From Colocasia esculenta (Eukaryota; Streptophyta; Magnoliopsida; Alismatales; Araceae), in NCBI GenBank assembly GCA_014218235.1, contig CM024764.1, positions 67,927,184 to 67,991,183 on the forward strand: a stretch of DNA of 64,000 bases, written 5' to 3'. The notes under the pieces are model-generated. The model was not told the DNA's origin. It saw nothing but the letters and a program-made list of their open reading frames with translations, and did no database searches. The translations under genes were made by a program, and so were the position numbers. Shown here piece after piece: positions 34,151 through 44,106 of the stretch (position 1 is the first letter of the stretch; each line of letters begins with the position of its first letter).

Positions 34151-34623
34151 GTAAAAATAAGAGCAAATCAACACATATTTGAAAATCTTTTACACACAAA
34201 CAAACACGTGAAAATAATTTCCAGAAAATGTTTTACGGGAAAACAAATATCAGAAAACTTTTTCAGGGAAAATATTTACGTGGGAACCAAATGGACAATT
34301 ATGTTTTTGACTTTTCTGTAAAAGTTAATCATTGGAAAACTTTTTCCTCATGAATATGTTTTACAAGCAACCAAACGGACCCTAAGGGTGGACACAGAGA
34401 CGATCTTATGGACCGATGGTTTAAATTATATATATATTTTTGTAAAACATAGTTACATTATTATATTGTAGATAGAATGCAATATTTTTTTTATTAATAA
34501 TATAAAATTTGAACTCTGCTCATTTAGATCTACATGGAAAACCATACCACTAAACGATTATTTTAACTATATTTACTCTTCTTAAAGCACAACATGCATG
34601 TTCTCTCATGTCGGTTTTGGTGA

Positions 34624-34786
34624 CTATAAATAGAGAAAGGTTTATTATATTTGTACATTACATTTAAGTGTAAAGTGACTAGACAATATTCCATGTGGCA
34701 CATCTCACATGATCTAATTGTTGAATACTACATGAACTTGTTGTCTAGTCAATGTGAAAGTGCAATAAATCTTTCTCCTATAAATA
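34624..34786. mobile_element. Fold-back MITE-like inverted repeat
   Basis: The left arm (34624-34686) and right arm (34738-34786) are imperfect reverse complements sharing ATAAATAGAGAAAGGTTTATT-type and TGACTAGACAA segments. There is no coding content and no clear target duplication. Confidence 0.55.
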
Positions 34787-34790
34787 ATGT

Positions 34791-35552
34791 CCGGAGGCCA
34801 TCGTATATGGGAGTTCCAACTTAACACGGATTACCATCCAAGGGTGTAACTGATTCAAATTAAAAAGAGAAATATTCATTGCAAGATCAATTTTGAAATA
34901 ATAATAACATAAATTGCAAGAAAATAATTCTATTAATCAAAAGCAGATGTTTCCCTCTCTTCCCCAATTAATAGGATTACTTTCTTATAATTTATATCAT
35001 CATTATTACAAGATTGGTCATGTAATAAAAAATTTACATATATATCTCTGAAATATATCGCATTTGTATAAATATCCCCAAAATTTGCATCTTACATTCT
35101 TGAAATCCATGTATTTCATCGTGTATATTTCTGTCATTTTATTTTATCAATTTAATCTAATCACAATTAAGTTAAGAGGATAAAAATAATAACTTGTCTT
35201 CTATAAAAAAATATTTTTAATAGCACACTCACTCTCTCTCTCTCTAACATCGAAGAGGGTCACCCCCCTTCAGCAACCCCACTACTCCACCACACTCTCT
35301 CTCTCTTTGTCTAACATAGGCAGGTTGACCTATTTTTGGTAGTCAATGTAAATGACAAACACGGTGATGTCCCCAAACTGAGACAGTAGACGACATGTTA
35401 GACGTGGGTGCTTGAGGACTAGAAGGTGGAGAGAGGCTTGAAGTTGTCTATTAGAGTCGAAGGCATCGCACCCTCAACCCCCCCCCCCCCCTCTTTCTCT
35501 CTCAACCAAAAGGGGAGACCTCTCTTGCATCTACTCTACCACTAGCCCGGCC

Positions 35553-35594
<42 letters not shown>

Positions 35595-36290
35595 AAAGAG
35601 GGTGACCTCTCTTGCACCCACTGCACCATTGACCCCTCCTCTCTCTCTCTCTCTTCTCTGAGAGACCCCCTCCAATGCTCTCACTTCTCTTTTGTCGCCT
35701 CTCTCTAACTCTCTCTTCTTAAGAGGGATATTTTAGTAAATTTGTCACTTATTTAACAGTTTCGTCAAGGTGATAGCAAAATATTTCTGTCATTTTGATA
35801 GCCAGCTAATTACAAGAATATAGTTGAATAACTTTTGAAAATTTTAGAGATATAAGATATAATATATAGATTTCAGCGTTATTCATATGGATATGATATA
35901 TTTAATAAGTATGTATGTAATTTTCACTAAATATTTTCACCTAGAAAAGCAACACCCGGCATCTGCATGAAAAAATATTGCACACTAGGCAAGTTTCCTT
36001 GGAAACCAATCACTCCTTGGTGCTCCAAAAGGAGGAGAACATCTTGGGAGGAGCTGTGAAAGAGGGGGATGCCAAGTCCAAATACAAAAGAAAGGGGACA
36101 AGAGAGAAGCCGGAGCAATGAAAAGGAGCATTCAGACTAATATGACTGATTGGCACCATTTAACCTTCCTTTTAGATGGGCCTATGTTTTCTGTTCTTTC
36201 TGCCCCATCATCAACTTTGGGCTCATAACGCCCATCACATTAGGAAATGTGCATCACAGTGCCCTCCCGTCCACACTAGCTCCTGCCCCC
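34791..36290. other. AT-rich stretch with CT microsatellites and a tandem repeat
   Basis: Between about 35220 and 35720 three imperfect copies of a roughly 110-bp unit alternate with CT runs (aaccaaagagggtgacctctcttgc type). No gene is seen; the short ORF on the minus strand near 35930-36120 has no recognisable domain. Confidence 0.5.
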
Positions 36291-36294
36291 CATG

Positions 36295-36502
36295 GACGGA
36301 TGCAGGGTTAAGCCAGTGGGGTCACATGACCCCACTGAAATTTTTTGGGGTTAAAATGACCATGCAAATTATGTGTTTTGGGAGGTTTTATAAGGGGGTG
36401 ACCCCACTAAAATATTTTTTTTTGTTCAAATAACCATGTAAATTTTGTGTTTGGGGAGGTTTTATAAAGAGTGACTCCACTGGACAAATTTCTGAATCCG
36501 TC
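36295..36502. mobile_element. Small TIR-like insertion just upstream of the ERF gene
   Basis: The ends GACGGATGCAG (36295) and GACGGATTCAG (reversed, 36502) match at 10 of 11 bases. Inside are two tandem copies of a 72-bp unit starting TGACCCCACT (36327 and 36399), plus the start of a third at 36472. It ends 61 bases before the ERF start codon, so it likely forms part of the 5' UTR or promoter. Confidence 0.45.
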
Positions 36503-36563
36503 ACTGCTGCCCCCCCCCCCTACCACCACCATAGCCATCACCGCCGCCGCCGCCACTGCCACC

Positions 36564-37364
36564 ATGGTTGAACATATCATCACTGGTTCGACATCTGCCA
36601 CCTCCACCACCACCTCCTCTTCCAGCGTCTCAGACCCACCGATCAACCTTGTTTCTGCCAATGCCTTGGAAAAAGCTGCTCAGCAGCCGAAGGCCTCCAT
36701 GGATATGGAGCAATATGGAGGCTCCAGGAAGAAGTCCCAAGGAGGCAATGAGTGCAGGAAGCGCCATAAAGACAGCAAGCACCCGGCCTACCGCGGCGTG
36801 CGGATGCGCAGCTGGGGCAAATGGGTTTCAGAGATCCGGCAGCCGGGGAAGAAGTCTAGGATCTGGCTGGGGACCTTCCCGACCGCCGAGATGGCGGCGC
36901 GGGCCCATGACGTGGCGGCGCTGACCATCAAGGGCCAGGCCGCCTACCTCAATTTCCCGGAGCTGGCGTCCCAGCTCCCCCGCCCAGCCACCGCCTCGCC
37001 CAAGGACATCCAGGCAGCCGCCGCCGAGGCCGCGGTGGCAGCTGTTGGTGGCAGCTGCCTCCGGGCCATTGCAGACTCCGACGAGCTGGTCCGGAGGGGG
37101 CCGCCGGCTTCACCGTATCCCGACTCTCCGTCGCCAACGAAACGGCTAACCGACTGCGGCGACGATTCCCTCTTCGACCTGCCAGACCTCCTACTCGACG
37201 TGAACAGCGATGGATGCAGCTACTCTTCCTTGTGGGTGCCCTCTGAGGAGGCGGTGGCAGGAGGGGAGGGCTACGGCGACATGGGCTTCCAGCTAGAACA
37301 GCCCCTCTTGTGGGGTCTTGGTGAAGCTAAGGGCTCCTTGGCACAAGAAGGACGTGGAATTTGA
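36564..37364 (+). CDS. AP2/ERF transcription factor, DREB subfamily (A-4-like)
   Basis: An intact, intronless 266-residue ORF starts at an ATG in the strong context ACCATGG. A longer upstream reading lacks an ATG. Order: Ser/Thr-rich N-terminus (to about 30), a basic stretch (RKRHKDSKH, residues 65-73), one AP2 DNA-binding domain (about 75-132) with YRGVRMRSWGKWVSEIR and WLGTF, then SPKDIQAAAAEAA (145-157). An acidic C-terminus with PLLWGL follows. WVSEIR (rather than WAAEIR) places it in DREB, and the domain-following motif is typical of the A-4/TINY group. Such factors bind DRE/CRT (CCGAC) promoter elements in the nucleus, often under abiotic stress; its own targets are unknown. It is much more GC-rich than its surroundings and is the only clearly intact host gene here. 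Confidence 0.92.
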   Translation: MVEHIITGSTSATSTTTSSSSVSDPPINLVSANALEKAAQQPKASMDMEQYGGSRKKSQGGNECRKRHKDSKHPAYRGVRMRSWGKWVSEIRQPGKKSRIWLGTFPTAEMAARAHDVAALTIKGQAAYLNFPELASQLPRPATASPKDIQAAAAEAAVAAVGGSCLRAIADSDELVRRGPPASPYPDSPSPTKRLTDCGDDSLFDLPDLLLDVNSDGCSYSSLWVPSEEAVAGGEGYGDMGFQLEQPLLWGLGEAKGSLAQEGRGI

Positions 37365-37759
37365 GTAAGCATTGAGCTCCTCATGCACTACCTCCTGTCG
37401 GAGAACAATCCTACGTCACTTTGTTAAGGGTGGGGATGGTCCTTATGTAAATCATTGCAATGTAATAATTGCACTGTTATATTGTTTGAGCTCTAGGTGT
37501 GAAGGAAGAGCCTGCATTAAACTAGGGAGGATATGGATGATGAGTAACCACCTTCCAATATGTATACATAGGTGACATTAATTGTTCTAATCAATAATCA
37601 CTACGCTATTTTTTTATTTTGGAAGACGGAATCCCTACAATATCTGTAGTAGAGTATTGAGGTCTGTACATATATAGCTGCATGGTTGCGCACAGTGAAG
37701 CTAGGCAGATCATGCATAGTTCGGTTACAGAGTTTGTTAAAGTGGAGAATATATTAATA
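37365..37759. other. 3' flank of the ERF gene
   Basis: AT-rich sequence without open frames of interest. It presumably includes the 3' UTR; aatgtaataatt at about 37460 could serve as a poly(A) signal region. Confidence 0.4.
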
Positions 37760-38240
37760 CTAGTTGAACGGTAGTTGTTTATAAAATATTAAGATAAATA
37801 AAAAATATTATTTATAAAAGTATATAATTTTTATTACAAAAATTTTGTTAAACTAAACAGGAAAAGTTTGTTCTTAAAACAAAGGAAGGTGGACTGTACG
37901 AAAATAGATTTAGAATTGAATTTTTTCTAAAAAGTTATGGTCTGCTCGGTTTAGCAAGATTTGTTAGATGGTGAGTATCTTACCTTTTTTAGAAAGATTT
38001 CTTCGTTGATTTAGGTGACAATTAATATTTGAGACTTGTCTTACGGGAGGTGTGTTAAAGTTGATAGATTTATTATTTTATGTTAGCTGTTATATGTTAG
38101 GATTTGTTTACCCGGATTTTACTTAACCATATTTAGCTGCGATATAGATAGATTTAGTGGGGAAGTTTAGGCGGGAAAACTCTGCTTCTGGTGCTGCCAC
38201 GTGGCTGCTCCAGAACTGAGTTTTATTAGAATAGTATAGA
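37760..38240 (-). mobile_element. Small Helitron-like element
   Basis: Read on the minus strand the 481-bp segment begins TCTATACTATTCTAATAAAAC, the Helitron 5' pattern, preceded by A. It ends CTAG, followed by T, as expected for insertion between A and T. A GC-rich 3' hairpin is not obvious, so the 3' end is less certain. It has no coding capacity and would be non-autonomous. Confidence 0.5.
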
Positions 38241-39904
38241 TATGTTTGGAACAAAATTAATGACATCTGAGATATCTGACAAATAAGAAGATGACGATGA
38301 TACTAAGTGTTGTTCGCGGCATATCTAGATCTTTTTGTCTTCAAAATATTCTTCGACGTACATATTTTTGAGATCAGTTATATATAGAATTTTAAAAATC
38401 TCCCTTTGTAGGTCAAAAGTTCAACTCTCTCTATGTTTCAATTTTTTATCGTCGATTTTCTCTCTCTGTTGTGGTACTCTTCTTACTTGACTTATACCAA
38501 CCGGTTGTACATGACTTTAATAAAATGGGATGACTTACGCCCTTTATTTAAAAAATATGGTTGCGCATAGCTCACTTTAATTTCCTTTTGATTGTAATAT
38601 TGAGACAAAAACTTAGAAAGCCATCGTGCGCATCTTCATTTGATCACTTTCCGTCATCTAAATATCTTGGGAGTTCTGGAAGGATCCCCCATCCCATGGC
38701 AGTGCGGATAAAAGCCAAGTTCACTTTACAAAACACCTTAATTAAAATTTTAAGCTGGAGAAGATAATTTCTTATCGTACTAGCCATCAAAACTTACTAT
38801 TATGCTTTAAGCCACGCGCAGTCCATGTATTTGACACTATCTGTGAATTATTGTTATGATAGCTAATCAGCTTATGTATGATAATTAATTGGACTAATTA
38901 AAGAGACTACAGTGCTACTGATCACTTGATCCTACCTGAAGGCAAATTAAGGGCAACGGCGGTTTCGAAAGCATTCAAATCCTCTCTGTCCTTGGAGATT
39001 TGATTCCTCCGGGTTTACCACAGAAATCTAATTTCCAGTTCATCCGTGTACGTGGTTCTCTTTTCTAGCTATATATCTGTCAGAACTGGGTACTTGTCGA
39101 TCTCTTTCTCAACCTGGGGTGCGTTAAAATTCCTTGATATGCTGGTGTTCTTGTTGCACCTGTTTTACACTGCATAAGTTTATTCGTGTGGACATTATTC
39201 TAAGCGATAGAGGTGTTTCCGGGAGATATTTCTAGTGCAACATCACGGTTAACATTAAAGGTTAGTAAGCGTTAATCTATAAATTGGATCATCTGATCTA
39301 CGTATTTATGATCAGATTTGTAGTAAAGAAAAATATAATAGAAGACTTGTAAAATGGAACAAATGATTAAAGGGATTGTTATTTTGGAGGAAAAAAATCT
39401 TCTAATACTTAAATCAAGAATTGATGGGAGAACAAGGGCACTAGGAAAATTAATAGACAGTTGAGTGTTCGGTTGTGCGAGTGTGGGCATTCGGAAGCTT
39501 GTACCTTGCTCCATCTTGAAGGGTCCTTTTATAGGCATCAGTGACGATTTTTTTTGTTCCCCATTATGATCTTCTCCACTCTAAATGTGATGTGTCTTTG
39601 GGAGCAATTCGAAGATCTTACATGGTGGATTGGTTATGGCCATGGGATAACATGTCTTCTGACTAAGTCTGTCAGGTGTGGGACATCTCTGCTATATAAC
39701 GTCACTATACTTTGGAGCGTCAAAGACGTGTCTCACTACTGACATCATACTCTTAAATCTTAAGAACGTGTCTTATTGCAAACACTATATTTTGGAGTCT
39801 GAAAGACATGCCACATCATTGACATCACAATTTTATAGTTGTACGACTCTGAAGACTCGACCATCAACAATTGATAGATCACCCATATAATTGATGAACC
39901 AGGT
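38241..39904. other. Unrecognised genomic stretch
   Basis: AT-rich sequence with no convincing gene. Between about 39690 and 39840 two imperfect ~70-bp tandem units share cactatactttggag and acgtgtct segments. Short ORFs (up to 88 codons) have no recognisable domain. Confidence 0.45.
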
Positions 39905-40570
39905 CGAGGAATGTTCCATCTATTCCTCTGCACCAAGATGCATCAGATTCAATTGTTTGGAAGCACTCAAAAGGAGTCATAAAATCTCTTGGTATACTTT
40001 GGTTTGGTATAGACCAACGTGCCAAAAACATTTTCTCCATGCATGGAGTATCATGATGGATAGATTACCTCTGCAAGATCAAATTTAGAAAGGAGGCATT
40101 CCTGGTCTATCTGTATGTGTTCTTTGTATGCAGGACAATGAGAACATTCAACATTTATATGTTAATGCCCCTAGATTTGGCAACAAATCTTACACAGGTT
40201 GAATATTTCCCGTCATATCAGACATACAATCAGACTTGAGGCGGAAAATCTGATAAGAAGCTTCAAAGTTAAAGGAGTTGCCACCTATATTGCATTTACG
40301 GCTTTCAAAGCTACTCTATGATGGATTTGGAAGGAGAGATGCAATAGAATTTTTAAAGGAGAGCATTACAGTAAAGTCCAATTGCTACTTTGTGTCCTTC
40401 GATATGTCAGAAATATCATAGGAGATTATATCGGCCCAAATACTACATCTGTCAGATCTGCTAGGGTACTTCAGAACTTTGACATTAAGATTTAGTAGAT
40501 CGGTGGCATGCGAGGTGAAGGACGTTGACAATGATGTGATGGCATGGGGCTTTTTTTTGATATAAGACAA
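39905..40570 (+). pseudogene. LINE ORF2 C-terminal remnant
   Basis: Fragments in different frames read IPLHQDASDSIVWKHSK, then WYRPTCQKHFLHAWSIMMDRLPLQDQ and CVLCMQDNENIQHLYV. These belong to the RT-associated zinc-binding domain of plant LINEs. LWWIWKERCNRIFKGE near the ORF2 end follows (about 40310-40370). Stops and frameshifts are frequent. A T-run and a non-coding tail follow. Confidence 0.65.
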
Positions 40571-40639
40571 TATCTAGGTTGATATGACAAAGGAGTGACC
40601 TCCGTTGTCGTGATCAGCTAGACAATTTTATAGATATGA

Positions 40640-40901
40640 GAAACATGAAAGGAAAATGATTACATAAGCAACGAGGGTACAAGCTGAAGACACCTTACGC
40701 AGAGGGGTCAAGTATAAGTAAAGCACCGGCCCAGGAAAACAAAAGGTAACCAGCAGACCGAGGATCAGACCTAGTCCCGGAAGGAGCTCGTAGAGTTTAC
40801 TTTGCGGGATGTATTTCTGGCTATAACACCTCCAGTTGGATACTTCCTAGGGTGGCCCTTATGATCACCTACATAACTGTCTGGAGATGCAAGAGCATAA
40901 T
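40640..40901 (-). pseudogene. LINE ORF1 C-terminus and 3' flank (third segment)
   Basis: Directly left of the LARD insertion the minus strand continues in frame from the ORF1 segment at 49955. It gives about 43 more codons and a stop at 40771-40773. The sequence beyond resembles a LINE 3' UTR, not an ORF2 start, so ORF2 appears to be absent from this copy. Confidence 0.6.
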
Positions 40902-43900
40902 TGTAACGTAGCGCATTTCTTGGATCTTCGTGGATCATCGTTTAGTGGTAGTTCAGATCTGCGTTTATTGGTTTTAGTGTGGTGCTCATGACCAATATGG
41001 AGTCATTGGGCCTTAGTTGTGGTTTCCGCACGTTGTATGGAGCTTAGTGGGCCGGCAGGTTAAGCCCGCAGTGCCCGTTGGTTCACTGGGTGGGAACGCG
41101 ACGGGGGTGTAGGTCGCGTTCTGAACGCAACGACAGTGGGGGTCGCATTCTGGTTGCCGCTGTTTTGGGTTGACGTCTGCATGTGCGTCGCGTGTCGCAC
41201 ACTGTGGTGGCCTGCTGACGTCAGGAGTGGGAAGGCAACGGTCACCAAGGTCGCGATCAGGTCACGACGCAGAGCTACGTTGTGTTCCCAACTGTTGTGC
41301 AATTTTTAAGAAGGTTGGCCGAACAGAGCTTTCACAAGCTCTCCTCGACCGGGGGCGGAGCTGTGGCTGATTTCGGGGCGATTTGGCGTTTCGGTGTGGT
41401 TCTCGTCATGCTCTCGATGCGAGGACGTCGCATGGAGTGGGGGAGACGTTGTGCTGTAGCCGGATTGTGTGTTATTCACGGAGGTAGGGAGTTCTACCTT
41501 GATTTGTTACGTGGATTGCATGTTGGTTTGTTTACCGCTTTAAAAACAGTAGATACCATGCCTAGGAGGTGAAATGAGCATGAAAACCAGGTTGAAACGG
41601 TGTTTAGGGTGGTTTGCATGGAAAATCCGGAGAGGGTTCCCGGATTAGGGTTTTCACCCGCGAAGGCGACAGAACCGGCTGTCGCGACAAGGTCACGACA
41701 AGCCGACCTGTCGCATTAGGGTTTGCTAACGCGACACAATGAAGGGTCGCGATCTGAAGGTGACAGAGCTTGCTGTCACGACCAGGTCGTGACAGGCAGA
41801 TCTGTCGTGATGAGGCTCTTGGTTGCGACATGTCGGGGCGTCGCGATCAGAAGGCGACCTTGTCCCATGTCACGATCACAGCCAAGGGTCCTGCTTTGCA
41901 TGGTTTTGGTGATTTTGTTATCCGACGATCGATGTTTGTCGTGCATGGCTTTGTTAAGTGGTGCCAATGCTCCTGTAGCGCTCTGTGAACATGTGCGCAC
42001 ATGGTTAGTGGGTGGTTTTCGTACCAGGGGCGGTGTTTTCGTGATGTGAGTGTGTGCATGGCTCATACTGTTGTGGTATTGGGGAATGAAGGTTCCGGTA
42101 TGAACCTAGCCTTAGTCTTGTGACATCGTTTATAGATTAATAGAGATGGTTTAAGTAGTATAATGTAAGTAAGGTTAAGAGTTGGTGTATAAATAGTGTA
42201 TATTGTATGTATGTGGCAAGGAGGTCACGTGATGACCAATGATAGGCCAGTTTGTGATTAATTATCGTGGTTTACATGTGTGTTGGTGTGGGGTAGCTTG
42301 TAGGTCACAGGGTGACCGAGGACAAGCTATTCCTGACACTTGTACAGTGGTTTGTAATGAAGAATATGTAAGCATGTATATATCGTGGTTTGTGCATTGC
42401 CGAGAGTGGTGGTCGGGCGCGTATTCCAGAATGCCTCTTCAGTTGGGTGCCCCAGGTTCTGTGTGAGCCAGGAACGTGTGTGTGTGCTCGGGGCTTGTCC
42501 CGGTACAGTGGTACCGTCGAGGTCTTGTCATCTTCCTAGACACTCTCGCTCTCGGGGAGAGTTGTCATCCGACTGAGGGAAAGACGACAGGGGACAACGA
42601 CTTGTGAGAGTTTGTTGTTTGGTCGCTTGTAGGGCGCTCGTAGCTGGGGGGTTACAGACACCAGTAGATATACTGGGCCTTGGCTAGTCCTATTACCAGT
42701 GCCTCACTTTAGAGAGTTTGGGCCAGAGTCTCTAATGGTGTCAGGCATGGGCCTGCAGGGTGTGTGACCTGCAGGTTGTGGTGGTTTGGTTGGTCTCCAT
42801 AATTCTTTGGCTTTACTTGTGGTTGTGGAGCGATAGTTGGACCTTACGTCCGTGACTATGAGACTGAGAGGTAGTTCTTGTGCTATGTTGTCTGGGTTGG
42901 ATACTGGCGTCATGAACTAGTAGTCTGTTCCGTGTGGTGGTGTCGTGCTTTCCGGCTCATGCTTTACTACTGGTTATAACGTGTGTTGCTTGTGGTTTTT
43001 CCCGTCGAGGTGTGCCATAATGTTGGCACGATTGTCATGGTGGTTAGTGAGCGGAGACTCACTGGTTGTGGTTTGACTGGTTGTGGTGTGCCCTGGTAGT
43101 GTTACAGTTGTGTTTGTGTTTCAGTGGTGGTACCTCGTGGTCGTAGGTACCTGTACCCTTTGTGGGTACTGGTTTCTCGTGATACGCTGAGTACTAGCCT
43201 TTTCAGGTGGTGAAGTGGAGGTCTTATGGTGAGACCTTCCACTTGTTGTGTTTTACCCTTCTTTGGTTAAGTTTCCGAATATGGTTTAATGTGCAATGGA
43301 TTGGCATCGTGGTAGCCAGTCCTGTTACTTAAGTGTGACATTCGATACATCATGGTTTGAGGGTATAAAGGATTAGGTCTTGGTTAGCGGTCCTGTTACC
43401 CATGTGTTGGAGGCTTGCCAGTGAAGCTAGTAGCTTAGGCAATGCTTTGCCTATGTGGCTTACAGCTTAGGCGACCAGTTGTTGAGGTGGTGTGTCCGTG
43501 AGGCTTATGGCCTAGGCTTTACAGTTATTGGGTAGACTAGGAGCGTGGTGCTAGTTCTGCTGTCTCTTCTTCTTTCTGGGATTTGTGTTAATTGATAAAA
43601 TTATGTTTTGCTGTGAGCATGATATGGCTTAGCTACCGGTGTTTCCAGTGAGACCCGTTGGGGTTAAGGTCCTCCCGTATTGTGTGTAGCTTTGGGTGGT
43701 TCCCTACTGAGCCAGTGACATTGTTGAGGCTCACTCCCTTACAGTTCTTTTCAGGGTTTACCGTTGGTGTGGCTTGCGGAGGTGTCGAGATAGACTTGTA
43801 CCACCAGCAGTAGTGTTAGTACAGTTGTGTGAGCTTGTGCTCCCTCGGGGTATGCCCCAAGTAGTTGTGCTCTTCTTAATTTGGACATGTAATAATGTAA

Positions 43901-44091
43901 TGGGACAGTTGTAAATTGTTATATGTAGATATGAGCACATGTACTTTCTTGTGTCTCTTACTGTTGTGGTTTGTCTTTTATATTCTTCCTGGACACGTGT
44001 GTGAGATATCCCTTACGAGACTTCGGTCCGTTCGCGGGAGACAGATCTGGATATGGGCCCTTATTGAGCATAAGTATCCAAGGCCGTCACA
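40902..44091 (+). repeat. 5' LTR of the LARD
   Basis: The sequence is G/T-rich, with a GCGAC/GTCGC-rich island at about 41080-41260 and 41660-41880. ORFs on both strands in it are mirrored in the second LTR and look incidental. Confidence 0.92.
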
Positions 44092-44092
44092 G

Positions 44093-44106
44093 TTGGTATT
44101 AGAGCA
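44093..44106 (+). other. Primer-binding site of the LARD
   Basis: TTGGTATTAGAGCA is a tRNA-iMet complement with one C-to-T change, one base after the LTR. Confidence 0.8.

Larger units (their letters stand above)
30154..34382. mobile_element. PIF/Harbinger-like TIR element with captured gene fragment
   Basis: The left end GGGTGCGTTTGGTT and right end (reversed) GGGTCCGTTTGGTT match at 13 of 14 bases, with a further shared GTAAAAC. The 3-bp TAA lies on both sides (30151-30153 and 34383-34385). TAA duplication and GGG-CGTTTGG ends are PIF/Harbinger/Tourist features. No transposase was found. Inside are a sulfotransferase fragment (about 30540-30900) and an inverted LINE (about 31430-32872). 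Repeats of ttttcc/gtaaaac type near both ends suggest subterminal repeats. Two nested MITE ends from separate elements remain an alternative. Confidence 0.6.

Noticed and set aside
41060..42066. Several ORFs of 66-108 codons in the LARD LTR, mirrored near 46850-48500
   Set aside because: They are open on both strands, show frame changes between the two LTRs and have no domain.
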